Assembly: GCA_964527995.1 (NCBI GenBank)
Contig: CAZGRP010000014.1
Span: forward strand, 11,415 to 75,414
Direction of reading: 5' to 3'
Source: CAZGRP01 sp964527995
GTDB taxonomy: Bacteria > Zhuqueibacterota > Zhuqueibacteria > Oceanimicrobiales > CAZGRP01
DNA length: 64,000 bases
A program made the translations under genes and the position numbers. Below the pieces are notes generated by a model. The model had not been told where the DNA came from and did no database searches. It worked only from the letters and a program-made list of their open reading frames with translations. Positions 53,055 through 63,500 of the stretch are shown here, in pieces (within the stretch, counting starts at the first letter, position 1; each line of letters starts with the position of its first letter).

Positions 53055-53086
53055 TTTGTTTAAAAACTGTATGTTGTGTAAATTTG
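53055..53086 (+). promoter_or_regulatory. Promoter of Bacteroidetes-like type for the TonB receptor operon
   Basis: TTTG (53055-53058), 20 bp, then TAAATTTG (53079-53086), which fits the Bacteroidetes pattern TTTG-N19~21-TAnnTTTG. Read as a sigma-70 promoter it is TTGTTT-N17-TAAATT. Confidence 0.45.
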
Positions 53087-53546
53087 AGCCTGGCGTGCAC
53101 AGGCACTAAAGAGCTGTGGCACCATAGTTGCAAGGCGCCAAGAAGCTTTTTATCTGCTGAAAAGAACTGATACGATCCACACGGATCCATCACCAACCGA
53201 GAAGATTCACGGCATCACACTGCACACCCGCAAGACCACGGTATTCTGCTCGAACCCACATCGCTGAGCAGCATGGAGGAGGAAAGCCACTTTCAGTGAC
53301 ACAACCTGCGTCTCGAGTTCCTGCCTCAATTCCAGCATCGCGGATTTGAACCCGGCGGGTGTCTCGAACTACAGGCTCAGGTGGCCCGCCGTCGCAATCC
53401 ACATTTTCAGTCGTCCTGACGAGTCAGGCCACTCTGTGCCCTCTCTGAATCTCATGTGGTGAAAAGCACCGTCCTCCGCCCCCGAGGGTAGAAGGACGTT
53501 CGGCAGTTCCATTCACCCACCTTTTCCAACCAAAACGGAGGTCCAC

Positions 53547-56327
53547 ATGCTACGACGAGGCATGTTGTGGTTCATTGTCCTTGTTTTTTTTCCTGTGGCA
53601 CTGTTCGCGGGGACCACGGGAAAGATCGCTGGCACGATCGTGGACAAGGACACCAACGAGCCGCTTCCCGGTGCCAATATCCTCCTGGAGGGGACGACCA
53701 TGGGCACCGCCGCGGACGTCAACGGCAACTTCTTTATCATCAACGTGCCGCCGGGCACCTACACGGTGGTGGCGTCGATGATCGGGTATCAGTCCGAGCG
53801 CCTCGAAAACGTGCGGGTCAATGCGGACCGCACAACGGCGGTCAATTTCAAGCTCTCGAGCACGGTTCTGCAGTTGGGGGAGGCCGTCACGGTCGTAGCT
53901 GAACGGCCGTTGATCCAGAAGGACATGACGGCTACGCAAAACATCATCGAGAGCGCCGAGATCGACAACAGCCCGGTCAACGACTTTCAGGCTGCCATGA
54001 TCATCGCACCCGGGTTCATCGTCGCCGGTGGCAGCGAAGGCGGCACGGTCTCGGTCGGTGAGGGCGGCGGCATCCACGTCCGCGGCGGCCGCGGCGGCCA
54101 GCTCGGATACATGGTAGACGGTTTCTACGTCGAGGACGCCCTTTACGGCGGCATGGGCTCCGATGTCACCCGCGACGGCATCCAGGAGCTGGCGGTGATC
54201 ACCGGCACCTTCAACGCCGAGTATGGCGAAGCGCTCTCCGGTGTCATCAACATCGTCACCAAGGAGGGAGGCAGCGACTACCAGGGAAAACTGCGCTTCG
54301 CGACGGATGAACTGCAAGTCGGCAAGCTCGGGAACATCAAAGACAACAACTGGAAGACCGACCGCTACGAAGCCTCTCTCGGCGGCCCTGTGCCTTCCAC
54401 GAAACAGAAGCTCAAATTCTACTTCTCCGGCGACCGCAACGTCACCAACAGCTACCTGAACATCACCAAGCACGTGCTGCGCCAGGACGCCATGCACTTC
54501 ACCATCCCCGACTCGGTGGTCTATCTCTACGTCGACCAGAACGACATCGTTCAGCTGCCGGATCCGGCCAACACGAACCTGCGGCTGCAGCGCCAGGAGA
54601 AAGGGGCGGTCCACTGGCACAACAACAACACCTTCAACCGGCTGTGGCGAGGCACGAGCAAGATCACTTACAAACCGACCGCCGGGACCAAGCTCATCGT
54701 CGGCGCTACGGGAACCGACCACGATTTCAAGAATTACAGTGCGGCCTTCAAGCCCAACCCCGAACGAGCCGGCCGGTGGAAGGTCCAGAACTTGATGACC
54801 AACTTCACCTGGAACCACTCTCTGAGCCCGAGCACCTTCTACACGGCAAAGGGCGCGCTGTTCACCATCTGGTCGCGGTTCGGGCGGTTCAAACCCCACG
54901 AGGACATCGTCGTGCCTCTGCGTTCCGGACCGTTCAGCGATTTTCCGTTTGCCGCTTTCGGCGGGCAGTCCAACTATGAGTTTCTCGGCGCTTACCCCGA
55001 CCCGAAGGGCGGCACGGTGGTCGTCAACGGTGACACGGTGCGGGCACCGGCCTACTCGGAGGAAAATGACGACGAGAGTTACCGCTCGCGAACGATGACC
55101 TTCGATCTTGACCTCACCTCGCAGGTCTCCAACCAGCACCAGATCAAGGCTGGAATCGAGTTCAAGCGGCTCGACTTGCGCGTCAACCGCATCGATGGCA
55201 TCAAGACGGCCAACGACACCACTGCCTACCGTTTCAAGCCGATCCAGTTGGCGGCCTACATCCAGGACAAGATCGAATTCAAGGACATGGTGATCAATAT
55301 CGGTCTGCGGTGGGATTACCTCGATCCGAAGTCACCCTTCGTGGCTACCTCCGAGAACCTGACAGAGCAAGGGAAAGTCGAGCCCGCCGAAAAGAAGATC
55401 CACTTCAGCCCGCGTCTCGGATTCGGCTATCCCATCACCGACAAGGCGGTGTTGCACTTCGCCTACGGCATGTTCACCCAGAATCCGGACTACAATCTGT
55501 TCTACCGCGGCTTCAACTTCGGCAGCCCGCTCTACCCATTTCCGGACATCGCCCGGCACTTCATCGTCGGCAATCCGAATCTCAAACCCGAGCGCTCGAC
55601 GATCTACGAGCTGGGCACGGCTGTCGAGCTCGCGCAAGACATCGCCGTCAATGTCACCCTGTACTACAAGGACATCTACAACTACGTCTCCACCCGCTAC
55701 TTCCCGTTTGCACAGCCCCAGGACTACTTCACCTTCGTCAATGAGGACTATGCGAACTCCAAGGGTATCGAAATCTCTGTCGAGAAGCGTTTCAGCAACT
55801 ACTTCTCGGCACGCATCAACTACACCTTCTCCCGCGCCGAAGGGAACTCCCAGAGCGAGTTCACCCACTACAACGAGTACATCAATGCTTCGGTACTCCA
55901 GGAAGTGCCGCCCAAGAAGACGATCACCCTTGCCTGGGACCAGCCGCACACGCTCAACTTCGTGATCGATATCCGCAATCCGGGCAATTGGGGTCTCAAC
56001 TTCTTCGGCCGGTTCGGCAGCGGTCTGCCCTACTCGCCCACCGACGCCCGCGGCCGCCTCGTGGCCGAACGCAACAGCGCTCGTCTGCCGTGGTCCGGCA
56101 GTGTCGATGTGCGGTTCAACAAGGATTTCCGCATCGCTGGTCTGGAGGAGCGTCTATTTGTGGACATCACCAACATCTTCGACAAGAGAAACGTGTTCAA
56201 CGTCTTCTCCACGACCGGCAGCCCGACGTTTGACCTGGTTCCGGGAAGATCGCTGGAGTTCATGGATCGACCGCACTGGTTCGGGGCACCACGTCACGTA
56301 GAAGCAGGGTTCCAAATCACCTTTTAG
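53547..56327 (+). CDS. TonB-dependent receptor with carboxypeptidase-like N-terminal domain
   Basis: A 926-residue outer-membrane receptor. The signal peptide is short (MLWFIVLVFFPVALFAG). Residues about 24-105 form the carboxypeptidase-regulatory-like domain (GKIAGTIVDKDTNEPLPGAN, then VPPGTYTVVASMIGY), then a plug domain (about 120-240, with GGIHVRGGRGGQLGYMVDGF and EYGEALSGVINIVTKEGG), and a 22-strand barrel to the C-terminus ending in VEAGFQITF. This SusC-like architecture is typical of FCB bacteria. The substrate is unknown and no SusD-like gene follows. The start has CGGAGG upstream. It is followed after 105 bp by the large secreted protein. Confidence 0.92.
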   Translation: MLRRGMLWFIVLVFFPVALFAGTTGKIAGTIVDKDTNEPLPGANILLEGTTMGTAADVNGNFFIINVPPGTYTVVASMIGYQSERLENVRVNADRTTAVNFKLSSTVLQLGEAVTVVAERPLIQKDMTATQNIIESAEIDNSPVNDFQAAMIIAPGFIVAGGSEGGTVSVGEGGGIHVRGGRGGQLGYMVDGFYVEDALYGGMGSDVTRDGIQELAVITGTFNAEYGEALSGVINIVTKEGGSDYQGKLRFATDELQVGKLGNIKDNNWKTDRYEASLGGPVPSTKQKLKFYFSGDRNVTNSYLNITKHVLRQDAMHFTIPDSVVYLYVDQNDIVQLPDPANTNLRLQRQEKGAVHWHNNNTFNRLWRGTSKITYKPTAGTKLIVGATGTDHDFKNYSAAFKPNPERAGRWKVQNLMTNFTWNHSLSPSTFYTAKGALFTIWSRFGRFKPHEDIVVPLRSGPFSDFPFAAFGGQSNYEFLGAYPDPKGGTVVVNGDTVRAPAYSEENDDESYRSRTMTFDLDLTSQVSNQHQIKAGIEFKRLDLRVNRIDGIKTANDTTAYRFKPIQLAAYIQDKIEFKDMVINIGLRWDYLDPKSPFVATSENLTEQGKVEPAEKKIHFSPRLGFGYPITDKAVLHFAYGMFTQNPDYNLFYRGFNFGSPLYPFPDIARHFIVGNPNLKPERSTIYELGTAVELAQDIAVNVTLYYKDIYNYVSTRYFPFAQPQDYFTFVNEDYANSKGIEISVEKRFSNYFSARINYTFSRAEGNSQSEFTHYNEYINASVLQEVPPKKTITLAWDQPHTLNFVIDIRNPGNWGLNFFGRFGSGLPYSPTDARGRLVAERNSARLPWSGSVDVRFNKDFRIAGLEERLFVDITNIFDKRNVFNVFSTTGSPTFDLVPGRSLEFMDRPHWFGAPRHVEAGFQITF

Positions 56328-56432
56328 ATGTATCGCGTCCTTCCTGACGCGACTGGCTGCGCCGCTTGGCCGGCCATCCCTGCTATCCACGCGACGATTC
56401 TTTTGAGCCCATCACTTCGGAGGGTTATGACA

Positions 56433-59351
56433 ATGGCGAGAAGTTTTGTCAAATACTGTTTGCTGCTCATCATCGCAGCAGGCATGCTGCTGCCGAACTT
56501 GGCGAATGGGCAGAATCCCAAAATCCCGGCCAGGCCGGATCGGCCGATGGACAAGTGGGAGTTTTACAATACCTATGTGGCTCCCCTCAAGGGTCGGCCG
56601 GCACTCAGGAAACCCGACACCTTCTCCGACCGCAAGCGTAGCGTGTTGGACGTCGGGAACCTGGTTGTACGATTCAACAACGCCGGCACTTGGGGCTATG
56701 ACCGTTGGGGTCTGAACCATCAGTGGCCCGCCGGCTCGAAGCTGACCTACTACTGGACCCTGGCCCCGATGATCGGCGCCAAGAAGCGAATGCCGGACGG
56801 TTCGCTGGGGATCTCGGTTGCGGTCGGGGCGCGCGGTACGGTTCGCGACCACGAAGAAGAATTCCAGCCGCTGCCCGGCTACGACGCCGGCTGGCAGGAC
56901 TCCGGGGCCTTTTTCGGCATCGCCTTCAGCGACCGCCCCGATACCTGGCCGGCACAGTGGCCGATTGAGAAAGACCCTACAGGTACGTACACCGATCCAT
57001 ACACAGGCGAGACGTTCGAGGGCGTGGAGCGCCCACTCGACAGGGACAACCCTGATGGCAGTGGGCTGCGTTTCCCGGGCGTCCTCAACGGCAAGGTCGT
57101 TGCCGACCGTGAGGCCTATGTCGTCATGACCGACAATGATCCGAAAGACGGCAACACCCCCGATTTCAACGACGGTGTCGGCCCCCTGGACGTCCGCGTC
57201 GACGCCTGGGCCCTGCAGTGGAGCGACGTCATCAACGAAGACTTCATCATCTGGCGGCAGGTTTTCACCAACGTCGGCAAGGATACCCTCTTCGACGTCT
57301 ATGTCGGCATGCACGGTGATCCGGACACGCCGGAGCAGGGCACCTTCGAGTGGACCGACGACTTCGCCCTGTTCATCCCCCAGGGATCGGCGGAGTGGGA
57401 TTCGCTGCTGTGGAACACGGTTCTGGTCTGGGACGGCGACGACAAGTCCGAGGGTTTCATCGCCAGCAACGTTCCGTGGATTGCCGTCAAAGTGCTGGAA
57501 ACTCCGATTGATGAAACGACAGGGCGAGAGAAGGGTCTGACGACCATGCACCTGTTCCTCTACAGCGAGGACGCCCAAAGCGACGAGCAAGCCTACAACG
57601 ACCAGATGGCTGTCGGTGTCGATCCTCCGGACAACGTCGACCCGAACCCCGACGACTGGACTCAGACACCCAACAGCTATGGTCCCGACATCACCTTCGT
57701 CTTCGCGTCCGGCCCCTTCCTCATGCCGCCTGGGAAGAGCCTGGTGTTCACGATCGCTGACGTGCTTGGCGCCAACAAATCCGACGCCCTCAGCAACGCC
57801 GGCCTGGCGCAAATTCTCTACAACAACGATTACCGCGCCCCGGAGCCGCCACCCGAGCCCTACGTGCGGGCCGTGCCCGGCGACGGCAAGGTGACACTCT
57901 ACTGGGACGCCTTCCCGTCCGAATCCGGCACCGACCGCCTGACCGGGAACAACCGCTTCGAAGGGTATCGCATCTACCGCAGCGACGATCGCGGCATCAC
58001 CTGGGGCACGCCGATCACCGACATCAACGGCACGGTCATCGGCTATGTGCCGCTGGCCCAGTACGACCTGGCCGACGGTATCAACGGCAGCGACCCGCTG
58101 GCGCCCGAACTCTACCTCGGTGACGATACCGGGCTGCAGCACTCTTATGTCGACCGTAACGTCATCAACGGCTACGAATACTGGTACGCCGTCACCGCCT
58201 ACGACTCGCGCGACGAGTTCGGCGTGGTCACCATCCGGCCTCTCGAGAACTCGCGCAAGAACAACCCCGACATCGAAGGGGATAACACGGTGCGGGTGGT
58301 GCCGAGGCCAGCAGTGGCCGGCTACGAAGACGCACAGGTCAGTGAAGTGCAGCACTCCCAGGGCGTCTCCGACGGAACCATCGAGGTCGAGATTCTCGAT
58401 CCGGCCCTGGTCACCGGCGACAACTACCGCGTCACGTTCAACACCGACACCTCTCCAACCACGGTCAAGGTTGTCAATCTGAACACCAACACCAGCGTCG
58501 AAGGTCCGGCCGCCCAGCCAGGTGACGTCACCAAGGATGAAATCCCCAGCATCGACGGCCTGCGGGTGAAGGCCATCGACACGAAACGCGGCGTGAAGAA
58601 AACTTCCGGGGCCTCGACCATCGCCCTGCGGAGAACGCAGTTTGCAAACTCCTCGGGAGAGGGAACGCTGCACGACTTTGAATTCCGCTTCGTCAGCGAT
58701 ACCCTGATCTATACCGACTGGGACAACGGCACGCCGGTGAAGGCGACCTTCGAGCTTTGGGATCTGACCACGAACACTCAGGTCACGGCGGAGATCTTCG
58801 ATTCCAGGGATGGCGACGCAGACGGGATCTTCGATTTCGGCGAGCGCGTTGCCATCGTGATTTCGCCGTATCAGGGCACAGGCGGCTGGGAAGGCGACTG
58901 GCCCAGCGACTACGGCTTCGTGTTCGACTTCACGGATGCGTCCACGGCCGCTCCTGGTGACAAATTCACCATCATCTCGAACAAGGTCTTCTCCTCGGAC
59001 GATGTTTTTGAATTCTCCACCCAGAAGGAGACGGTCGATGCGGAGAAGATGAAGGCTGACCTGGCCAATGTCAAGGTCGTTCCGAATCCTTACGTTGTCA
59101 CCTCCGTCTTCGAGACCTCCTTGCTGACCAGAGAGCTGCAGTTCCGCCATCTGCCTCCTCAGTGCACCATCCGCATCTACAACCTGGCGGGAGACCTGGT
59201 TCGCAAGATCGAGCACACCAACGGCACCTCCATCGAGCCATGGAATCTACAGACCTACAACAAGCAGGAGGTTGCCTTCGGCGTGTACATCTATCATATC
59301 GAGACGCCTGACGGCCAGAAAGCCATGGGCAAATTCGCCGTGGTGAAGTAA
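56433..59351 (+). CDS. Large secreted protein with fibronectin-like domain and C-terminal sorting-type module
   Basis: A 972-residue protein with an N-terminal signal peptide (LLIIAAGMLLPNLANGQ). Internal parts are rich in Asp and Asn (NDPKDGNTPDFNDGVG, DSRDGDADGIFDFGER) and look calcium-binding. A fibronectin type III-like region begins near residue 475 (YVRAVPGDGKVTLYWDAFPS). The last 90 residues contain VKVVPNPYVV and end TPDGQKAMGKFAVVK, the PNPY plus beta-strand pattern of FlgD-like/type IX C-terminal sorting modules in FCB bacteria. ATG at 56433 has GGAGGG at 56419-56424. Export through an outer-membrane route with the PorV-like protein downstream is the inferred function. Confidence 0.8.
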   Translation: MARSFVKYCLLLIIAAGMLLPNLANGQNPKIPARPDRPMDKWEFYNTYVAPLKGRPALRKPDTFSDRKRSVLDVGNLVVRFNNAGTWGYDRWGLNHQWPAGSKLTYYWTLAPMIGAKKRMPDGSLGISVAVGARGTVRDHEEEFQPLPGYDAGWQDSGAFFGIAFSDRPDTWPAQWPIEKDPTGTYTDPYTGETFEGVERPLDRDNPDGSGLRFPGVLNGKVVADREAYVVMTDNDPKDGNTPDFNDGVGPLDVRVDAWALQWSDVINEDFIIWRQVFTNVGKDTLFDVYVGMHGDPDTPEQGTFEWTDDFALFIPQGSAEWDSLLWNTVLVWDGDDKSEGFIASNVPWIAVKVLETPIDETTGREKGLTTMHLFLYSEDAQSDEQAYNDQMAVGVDPPDNVDPNPDDWTQTPNSYGPDITFVFASGPFLMPPGKSLVFTIADVLGANKSDALSNAGLAQILYNNDYRAPEPPPEPYVRAVPGDGKVTLYWDAFPSESGTDRLTGNNRFEGYRIYRSDDRGITWGTPITDINGTVIGYVPLAQYDLADGINGSDPLAPELYLGDDTGLQHSYVDRNVINGYEYWYAVTAYDSRDEFGVVTIRPLENSRKNNPDIEGDNTVRVVPRPAVAGYEDAQVSEVQHSQGVSDGTIEVEILDPALVTGDNYRVTFNTDTSPTTVKVVNLNTNTSVEGPAAQPGDVTKDEIPSIDGLRVKAIDTKRGVKKTSGASTIALRRTQFANSSGEGTLHDFEFRFVSDTLIYTDWDNGTPVKATFELWDLTTNTQVTAEIFDSRDGDADGIFDFGERVAIVISPYQGTGGWEGDWPSDYGFVFDFTDASTAAPGDKFTIISNKVFSSDDVFEFSTQKETVDAEKMKADLANVKVVPNPYVVTSVFETSLLTRELQFRHLPPQCTIRIYNLAGDLVRKIEHTNGTSIEPWNLQTYNKQEVAFGVYIYHIETPDGQKAMGKFAVVK

Positions 59352-59386
59352 CCCGTTCTCGCCCATTCACAAAGGAGGTCATAGAG

Positions 59387-60451
59387 ATGAAGAGAGTTGC
59401 ATCGGTCGTTTGTCTGCTGCTCGCGTTCGCTGTGGCGGATGCGTGGGCGCAGTTCGACAACATAGGCACCTCGGCGGCGAATTTCCTGAAGATCGGGGTC
59501 GGCAGCCGCGGGGAAGCCATGGCGGGTGCCTATGTGGCGCAGGTGGACGATATCACCTCACTCTACTGGAACATCGCCGGGCTGGCCCGCATGACCAAGA
59601 GTGAAGTAGCCATCGCCCGAACCGACTGGATCCTGGACATCAGCCATGTCTTTGTGGGAGCAGGAATTCCCCTTGGGAGTTTCGGCACCCTGGCGATGAG
59701 CGTCTACTCGCTCACCATGGGCGATATGGAACAGACCACGGCGCAGCAGCCCGACGGTACTGGCGTCACGTTCGGCGCCAGCGATTTCGCCATCGGCCTG
59801 GCGTACGCCCGCAGCCTCACGGATCGGTTTTCCGTGGGTGTTCATGTCAAGTACATCCGGGAAAGCATCTCGTCGATGGCAGCGAACGCTGTTGCCCTGG
59901 ACGTCGGTACGCAGTACGTGACCAATTTTCGCGGCCTGACCATCGGCATGAACATCTCAAACTTCGGCACGAAAATGCGCATGGAGGGGCGCGAACAGCT
60001 GGTGCGCGTGGACATCGACCCCAGCCTGGGCGCCAACCCCGACGTCACTCCGGCCCGTCTGGAGACCGTCGGCTGGCCGCTGCCGCTGAGCTTCCGGCTC
60101 GGGGTGTCCATGGACATCCTCGAATCGGATAACTATCGCCTGACCGGCAACCTGGACTACAACGATCCCCGCGATGTGAACCCTGAGACCGCTTTCGGGG
60201 TCGAATACACCTACCGAAACTTCCTCTATCTGCGCGGCGGCTATCGCGCCCTGCTGACCGGACTGGGGGTGTTCAACAACGACAATCTCGACGCCCAAGA
60301 GTCCAATCCCGAGGACAAGTTCTTCACCTTTGGCGGCGGCCTGAGATTGCAGTACCCCGGCTCGGACTATGTGCTCAAGCTGGACTACGCCTACTCGGAC
60401 CTGGGCCGGCTGACGCGGGCGCACCGCTTCACGATCGGCTTCGAGTTCTGA
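59387..60451 (+). CDS. PorV/PorQ family outer-membrane protein
   Basis: A 354-residue outer-membrane barrel protein. A signal peptide ends DAWAQ. FLKIGVGSRGEAMAGAYVA and ITSLYWNIAGLARM are the characteristic opening of PorV/PorQ and UPF0164 proteins, and the C-terminus HRFTIGFEF has the terminal aromatic needed for barrel assembly. In Bacteroidetes PorV shuttles type IX cargo to the attachment complex. The other core type IX genes are not in the window, so a full system is not shown. RBS AAAGGAGG precedes the ATG. The gene ends in a strong terminator. Confidence 0.87.
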   Translation: MKRVASVVCLLLAFAVADAWAQFDNIGTSAANFLKIGVGSRGEAMAGAYVAQVDDITSLYWNIAGLARMTKSEVAIARTDWILDISHVFVGAGIPLGSFGTLAMSVYSLTMGDMEQTTAQQPDGTGVTFGASDFAIGLAYARSLTDRFSVGVHVKYIRESISSMAANAVALDVGTQYVTNFRGLTIGMNISNFGTKMRMEGREQLVRVDIDPSLGANPDVTPARLETVGWPLPLSFRLGVSMDILESDNYRLTGNLDYNDPRDVNPETAFGVEYTYRNFLYLRGGYRALLTGLGVFNNDNLDAQESNPEDKFFTFGGGLRLQYPGSDYVLKLDYAYSDLGRLTRAHRFTIGFEF

Positions 60452-60478
60452 GCACGGAATTTCAGGGACTGTATACCA

Positions 60479-60512
60479 GGCAGGGCGCGGATCACTGCGC
60501 CCTGCCTTTTTT
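60479..60512 (+). terminator. Strong intrinsic terminator after the PorV gene
   Basis: GGCAGGGCGC (60479-60488) and GCGCCCTGCC (60497-60506) form a perfect 10-bp stem with an 8-base loop, followed by six T. Confidence 0.9.
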
Positions 60513-60524
60513 GTGATTACCACC

Positions 60525-63500
60525 ATGACACCTGACAACATCCTCCGCAAAACGATCTTCTCGCTTTTTTTCCTCTCCGGCGCCATCGGTCTGGTTTACG
60601 AGGTGGTCTGGGTCCGGCTGCTTGCACAGTCGTTCGGCAACACCGTGTTCGCGGTGAGCACGGTGCTGGCGGTTTTCATGGCAGGCCTCGGCGCCGGCAG
60701 CTACGTCGTGGGCAAGTGGGTCGATCGCCGGCAGGACGCTCTGCGCGTATACGGCTATCTCGAGTTGGGTATCGGCCTGGCTGCACTGCTGGTCTTGCTT
60801 TTCCTGCGCCTGCTCGACCCGCTGGTGGCGCGTGCAGCCTCCCTGCTCGAAGCGTCCTTCTTCGGCCAAAGTCTGCTACGCCTTGGGGCGTCGTTCTTAC
60901 TTCTTTTTCCGCCCACTTTCCTCATGGGCGGGACACTGCCGGTCCTGAGCAAATTTGCTCTGCGCCGGAGAGAGTCTCTGGGCTGGGATATCGGTGCCCT
61001 CTACAGCATCAACACACTGGGCGCTGTGGCCGGCGCCTTTCTCAGCGGTTTTTTCTTTATTGATTTGTGGGGTCTGGCACAAACAGAAGTGCTTGCAGTG
61101 AGTGCAAACCTCCTCATCGGCGGTGCGGCTCTCCTGATCGCCAGGACTCTGCCCCCTCACAGCCGAGAACGCGGCGCAACCGAACCGAGGCCGAGGTCCA
61201 AACGACAAAGCCCGACGCTGGCGTACACTCCACGCATCGTGGCCGCAGTCCTTCTCGCCTATTCGATCTCCGGGTTCGCTGCCCTGGCCGGCGAGGTGAT
61301 CTGGTCGCGTGTTCTGGTATTCTTCCTCGGCAACTCCACCTACGCCTTCAGCACCATGGTCGCCACGTTCCTGGCAGGTCTGGCAATCGGCAGTTTCATC
61401 GGAAGCAAGCTGGCGGACCGAGTGCCCGATCCGCTGAAGACATTCGCCCTCCTGGAAGGAATTCTCACTCTCCTCATCCTGTCGACGATCCCCATCCTCT
61501 GGCAAGGCCTCCACGCCCCGGCAATCCAGTCGGCGCTGATGGCACCACGTCTGCCATGGGCTGCGTACCTTGGCCTCAAGTTTTTCGCCGCCGCCCTCGT
61601 TCTCTTCACCCCCGCCCTTTTATTCGGGATGGTGTTCCCCCTGGTGTGCAAGATCACCATCGTACGGTTGGAACAGGTCGGCCGCGGTGTCGGTACGATC
61701 TACGCCCTAAACACCTGCGGGGCCATCCTCGGATCACTGCTCGCCGGCTTCGTATTTATCCCGCACCTGGGCCTGCAAGGCAGCCTCGTCGGCATGGCGT
61801 GGCTCACAGCAGCACTTGCTGTATTGCTTCTGCTGCTCCATCCTTCGGCGAGGCCGCGCCTGCGGGCCTCCGCAGTCGGCGCAGCGCTGGGGCTCGCGGC
61901 CGTCACCCTGGCAATCTTTCCTGTGCAGCCGGCGATGCGGAGTGCCAATCAGACCGCCGACGACAGGGTTCTGTTCTATTCCGAGGACCACACGGCGACG
62001 GTCGTCGTCTTCCAGAAGCCGTCCGGCGAGAAGTATGTCAGCGTCGATGGACACTTCATCGGCGCCACCGAACACGAGAGCGACAAAAAGCAGCGGCTCC
62101 TCGGGTACCTTCCGGTGATGCTGGCGCGCACGCCGAAATCGGCGCTCACCATCGGCCTTGGCAGTGGCATCACCCTCGGAGCTCTTGCCGAAAATCCCGC
62201 CCTGACTTCCATCGAAGCCGTCGAGATCGTGCCGAGCATGCTGGCCGCCGCCCGATTCTTCCGGGAAGAGCACGGCGCTGTCCTGTCGAACCCGAAAGTC
62301 AGGGTCGTTATCGGCGACGGCATCAACTTCGTCCGAACCACGCGGCAGAAGTTCGACGTCATCTCCTCGGATGCGAAGCTGAATCCGGAGTACGTCGGCA
62401 ATGCGCTGGTTTACACGCAGGAGTACTACGAGTGGAGTCGTGCCCATCTCAAGCCGGGTGGCGTGTTCGTGCAGTGGGTGCCGCTCTATCTTCCTCCGTC
62501 GATCTTTCGGACCGTCGTCAGGACGTTCTGTAAGGTTTTCCCGGCGGCCGATCTGTGGTTTTTCCCGCAGCAGCACGCAATCCTCGTGGGCAGAAACGAA
62601 AGGGAACCGTTCGATTTTGGGCAGATGTCACGCCGGCTGGATGCAGACGGAGTGAGGCAGCAGCTCGCCAGGTTCGGGCTCGGCAACGCGTACATATTGG
62701 CCTCTTCGCACGTCGCCGGGCGAGAGCAACTCGAGGAGTTCGCCGGAGACGGTCCCATCAATGCCTGGGACCATCCGGTCATCGAGTTTCGTGCTGTGCG
62801 GGAGTTTCGCCGTGCGCCGCGAGGCGTGGCCGAAGAACGGAACCTGCGCCAGCTCATGGCCCTGCTCCGTCCATCCGCGGGCGCGTTCTCCCATGTCGAT
62901 CCCGACTCGCTCCGTAGCTACGCGCAATCCTTTCGGCTGGTGCTCCGAGGACTCCTGAAGACGAAACGGCCTGATCTGCTCAGCTACGGCCGCCCCGACT
63001 TCCAGGAGGCCTTACAACAGAATCCGAACGAAGGCCGAGCCCAGGACCTTCTGGCGCAGGTCGGACGGGAGTCTCGGCTTCTGCAGGCAGCGGCATCGGC
63101 GCCGACATCACGGGGATCGGAGGCCTTGCGCGTCGCCAGCCTGCTCTACGCACAGGGAGAATACGCAGAAGCGGAGCAGGCTGCTCGCCGGGCGGTCCGG
63201 CTGGAGCCGACACAGCCAGCGGGCTACAATATCCTCGGCCTGGCTCTGGTGAAGCGCGGCAAGAGGGCCGAAGCGCTGCAGGCCTTTCAGAAGGCCTATG
63301 AGTTGGATCCCAACGATGTCGACATTACCCTGAATCTGGCCACCGAATATGACCGCCAAGGCCGGCTCGATGAGGCCCTTGGGCTTTTCCAGAGCGCTCT
63401 CAGGCTCGACCCCGACAGTCCGGAGATCCACAACAACCTGGGGATCGTTTATGCTGAGATGGGGCGGCGGCAGGCTGCGATCGCAGAATACCGCAAGTCG

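Larger units (their letters stand above)
52959..53546. other. Longest intergenic region in the window (588 bp), upstream of the TonB receptor
   Basis: Contains an 8-bp palindrome (52998-53017) and a promoter that fits both the sigma-70 and the Bacteroidetes pattern (53055-53086). The first 150 bp is AT-rich compared with the rest. The leader from the promoter to the ATG at 53547 would be about 450 bases and shows no T-run; no coding frame is convincing. Confidence 0.55.

Noticed and set aside
53550..55139. Open frame of 529 codons on the minus strand
   Set aside because: Antisense to the plug and barrel of the TonB-dependent receptor.
56412..59216. Open frame of 934 codons on the minus strand
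   Set aside because: Antisense to the large secreted protein with signal peptide and C-terminal module; GC-driven absence of stops.
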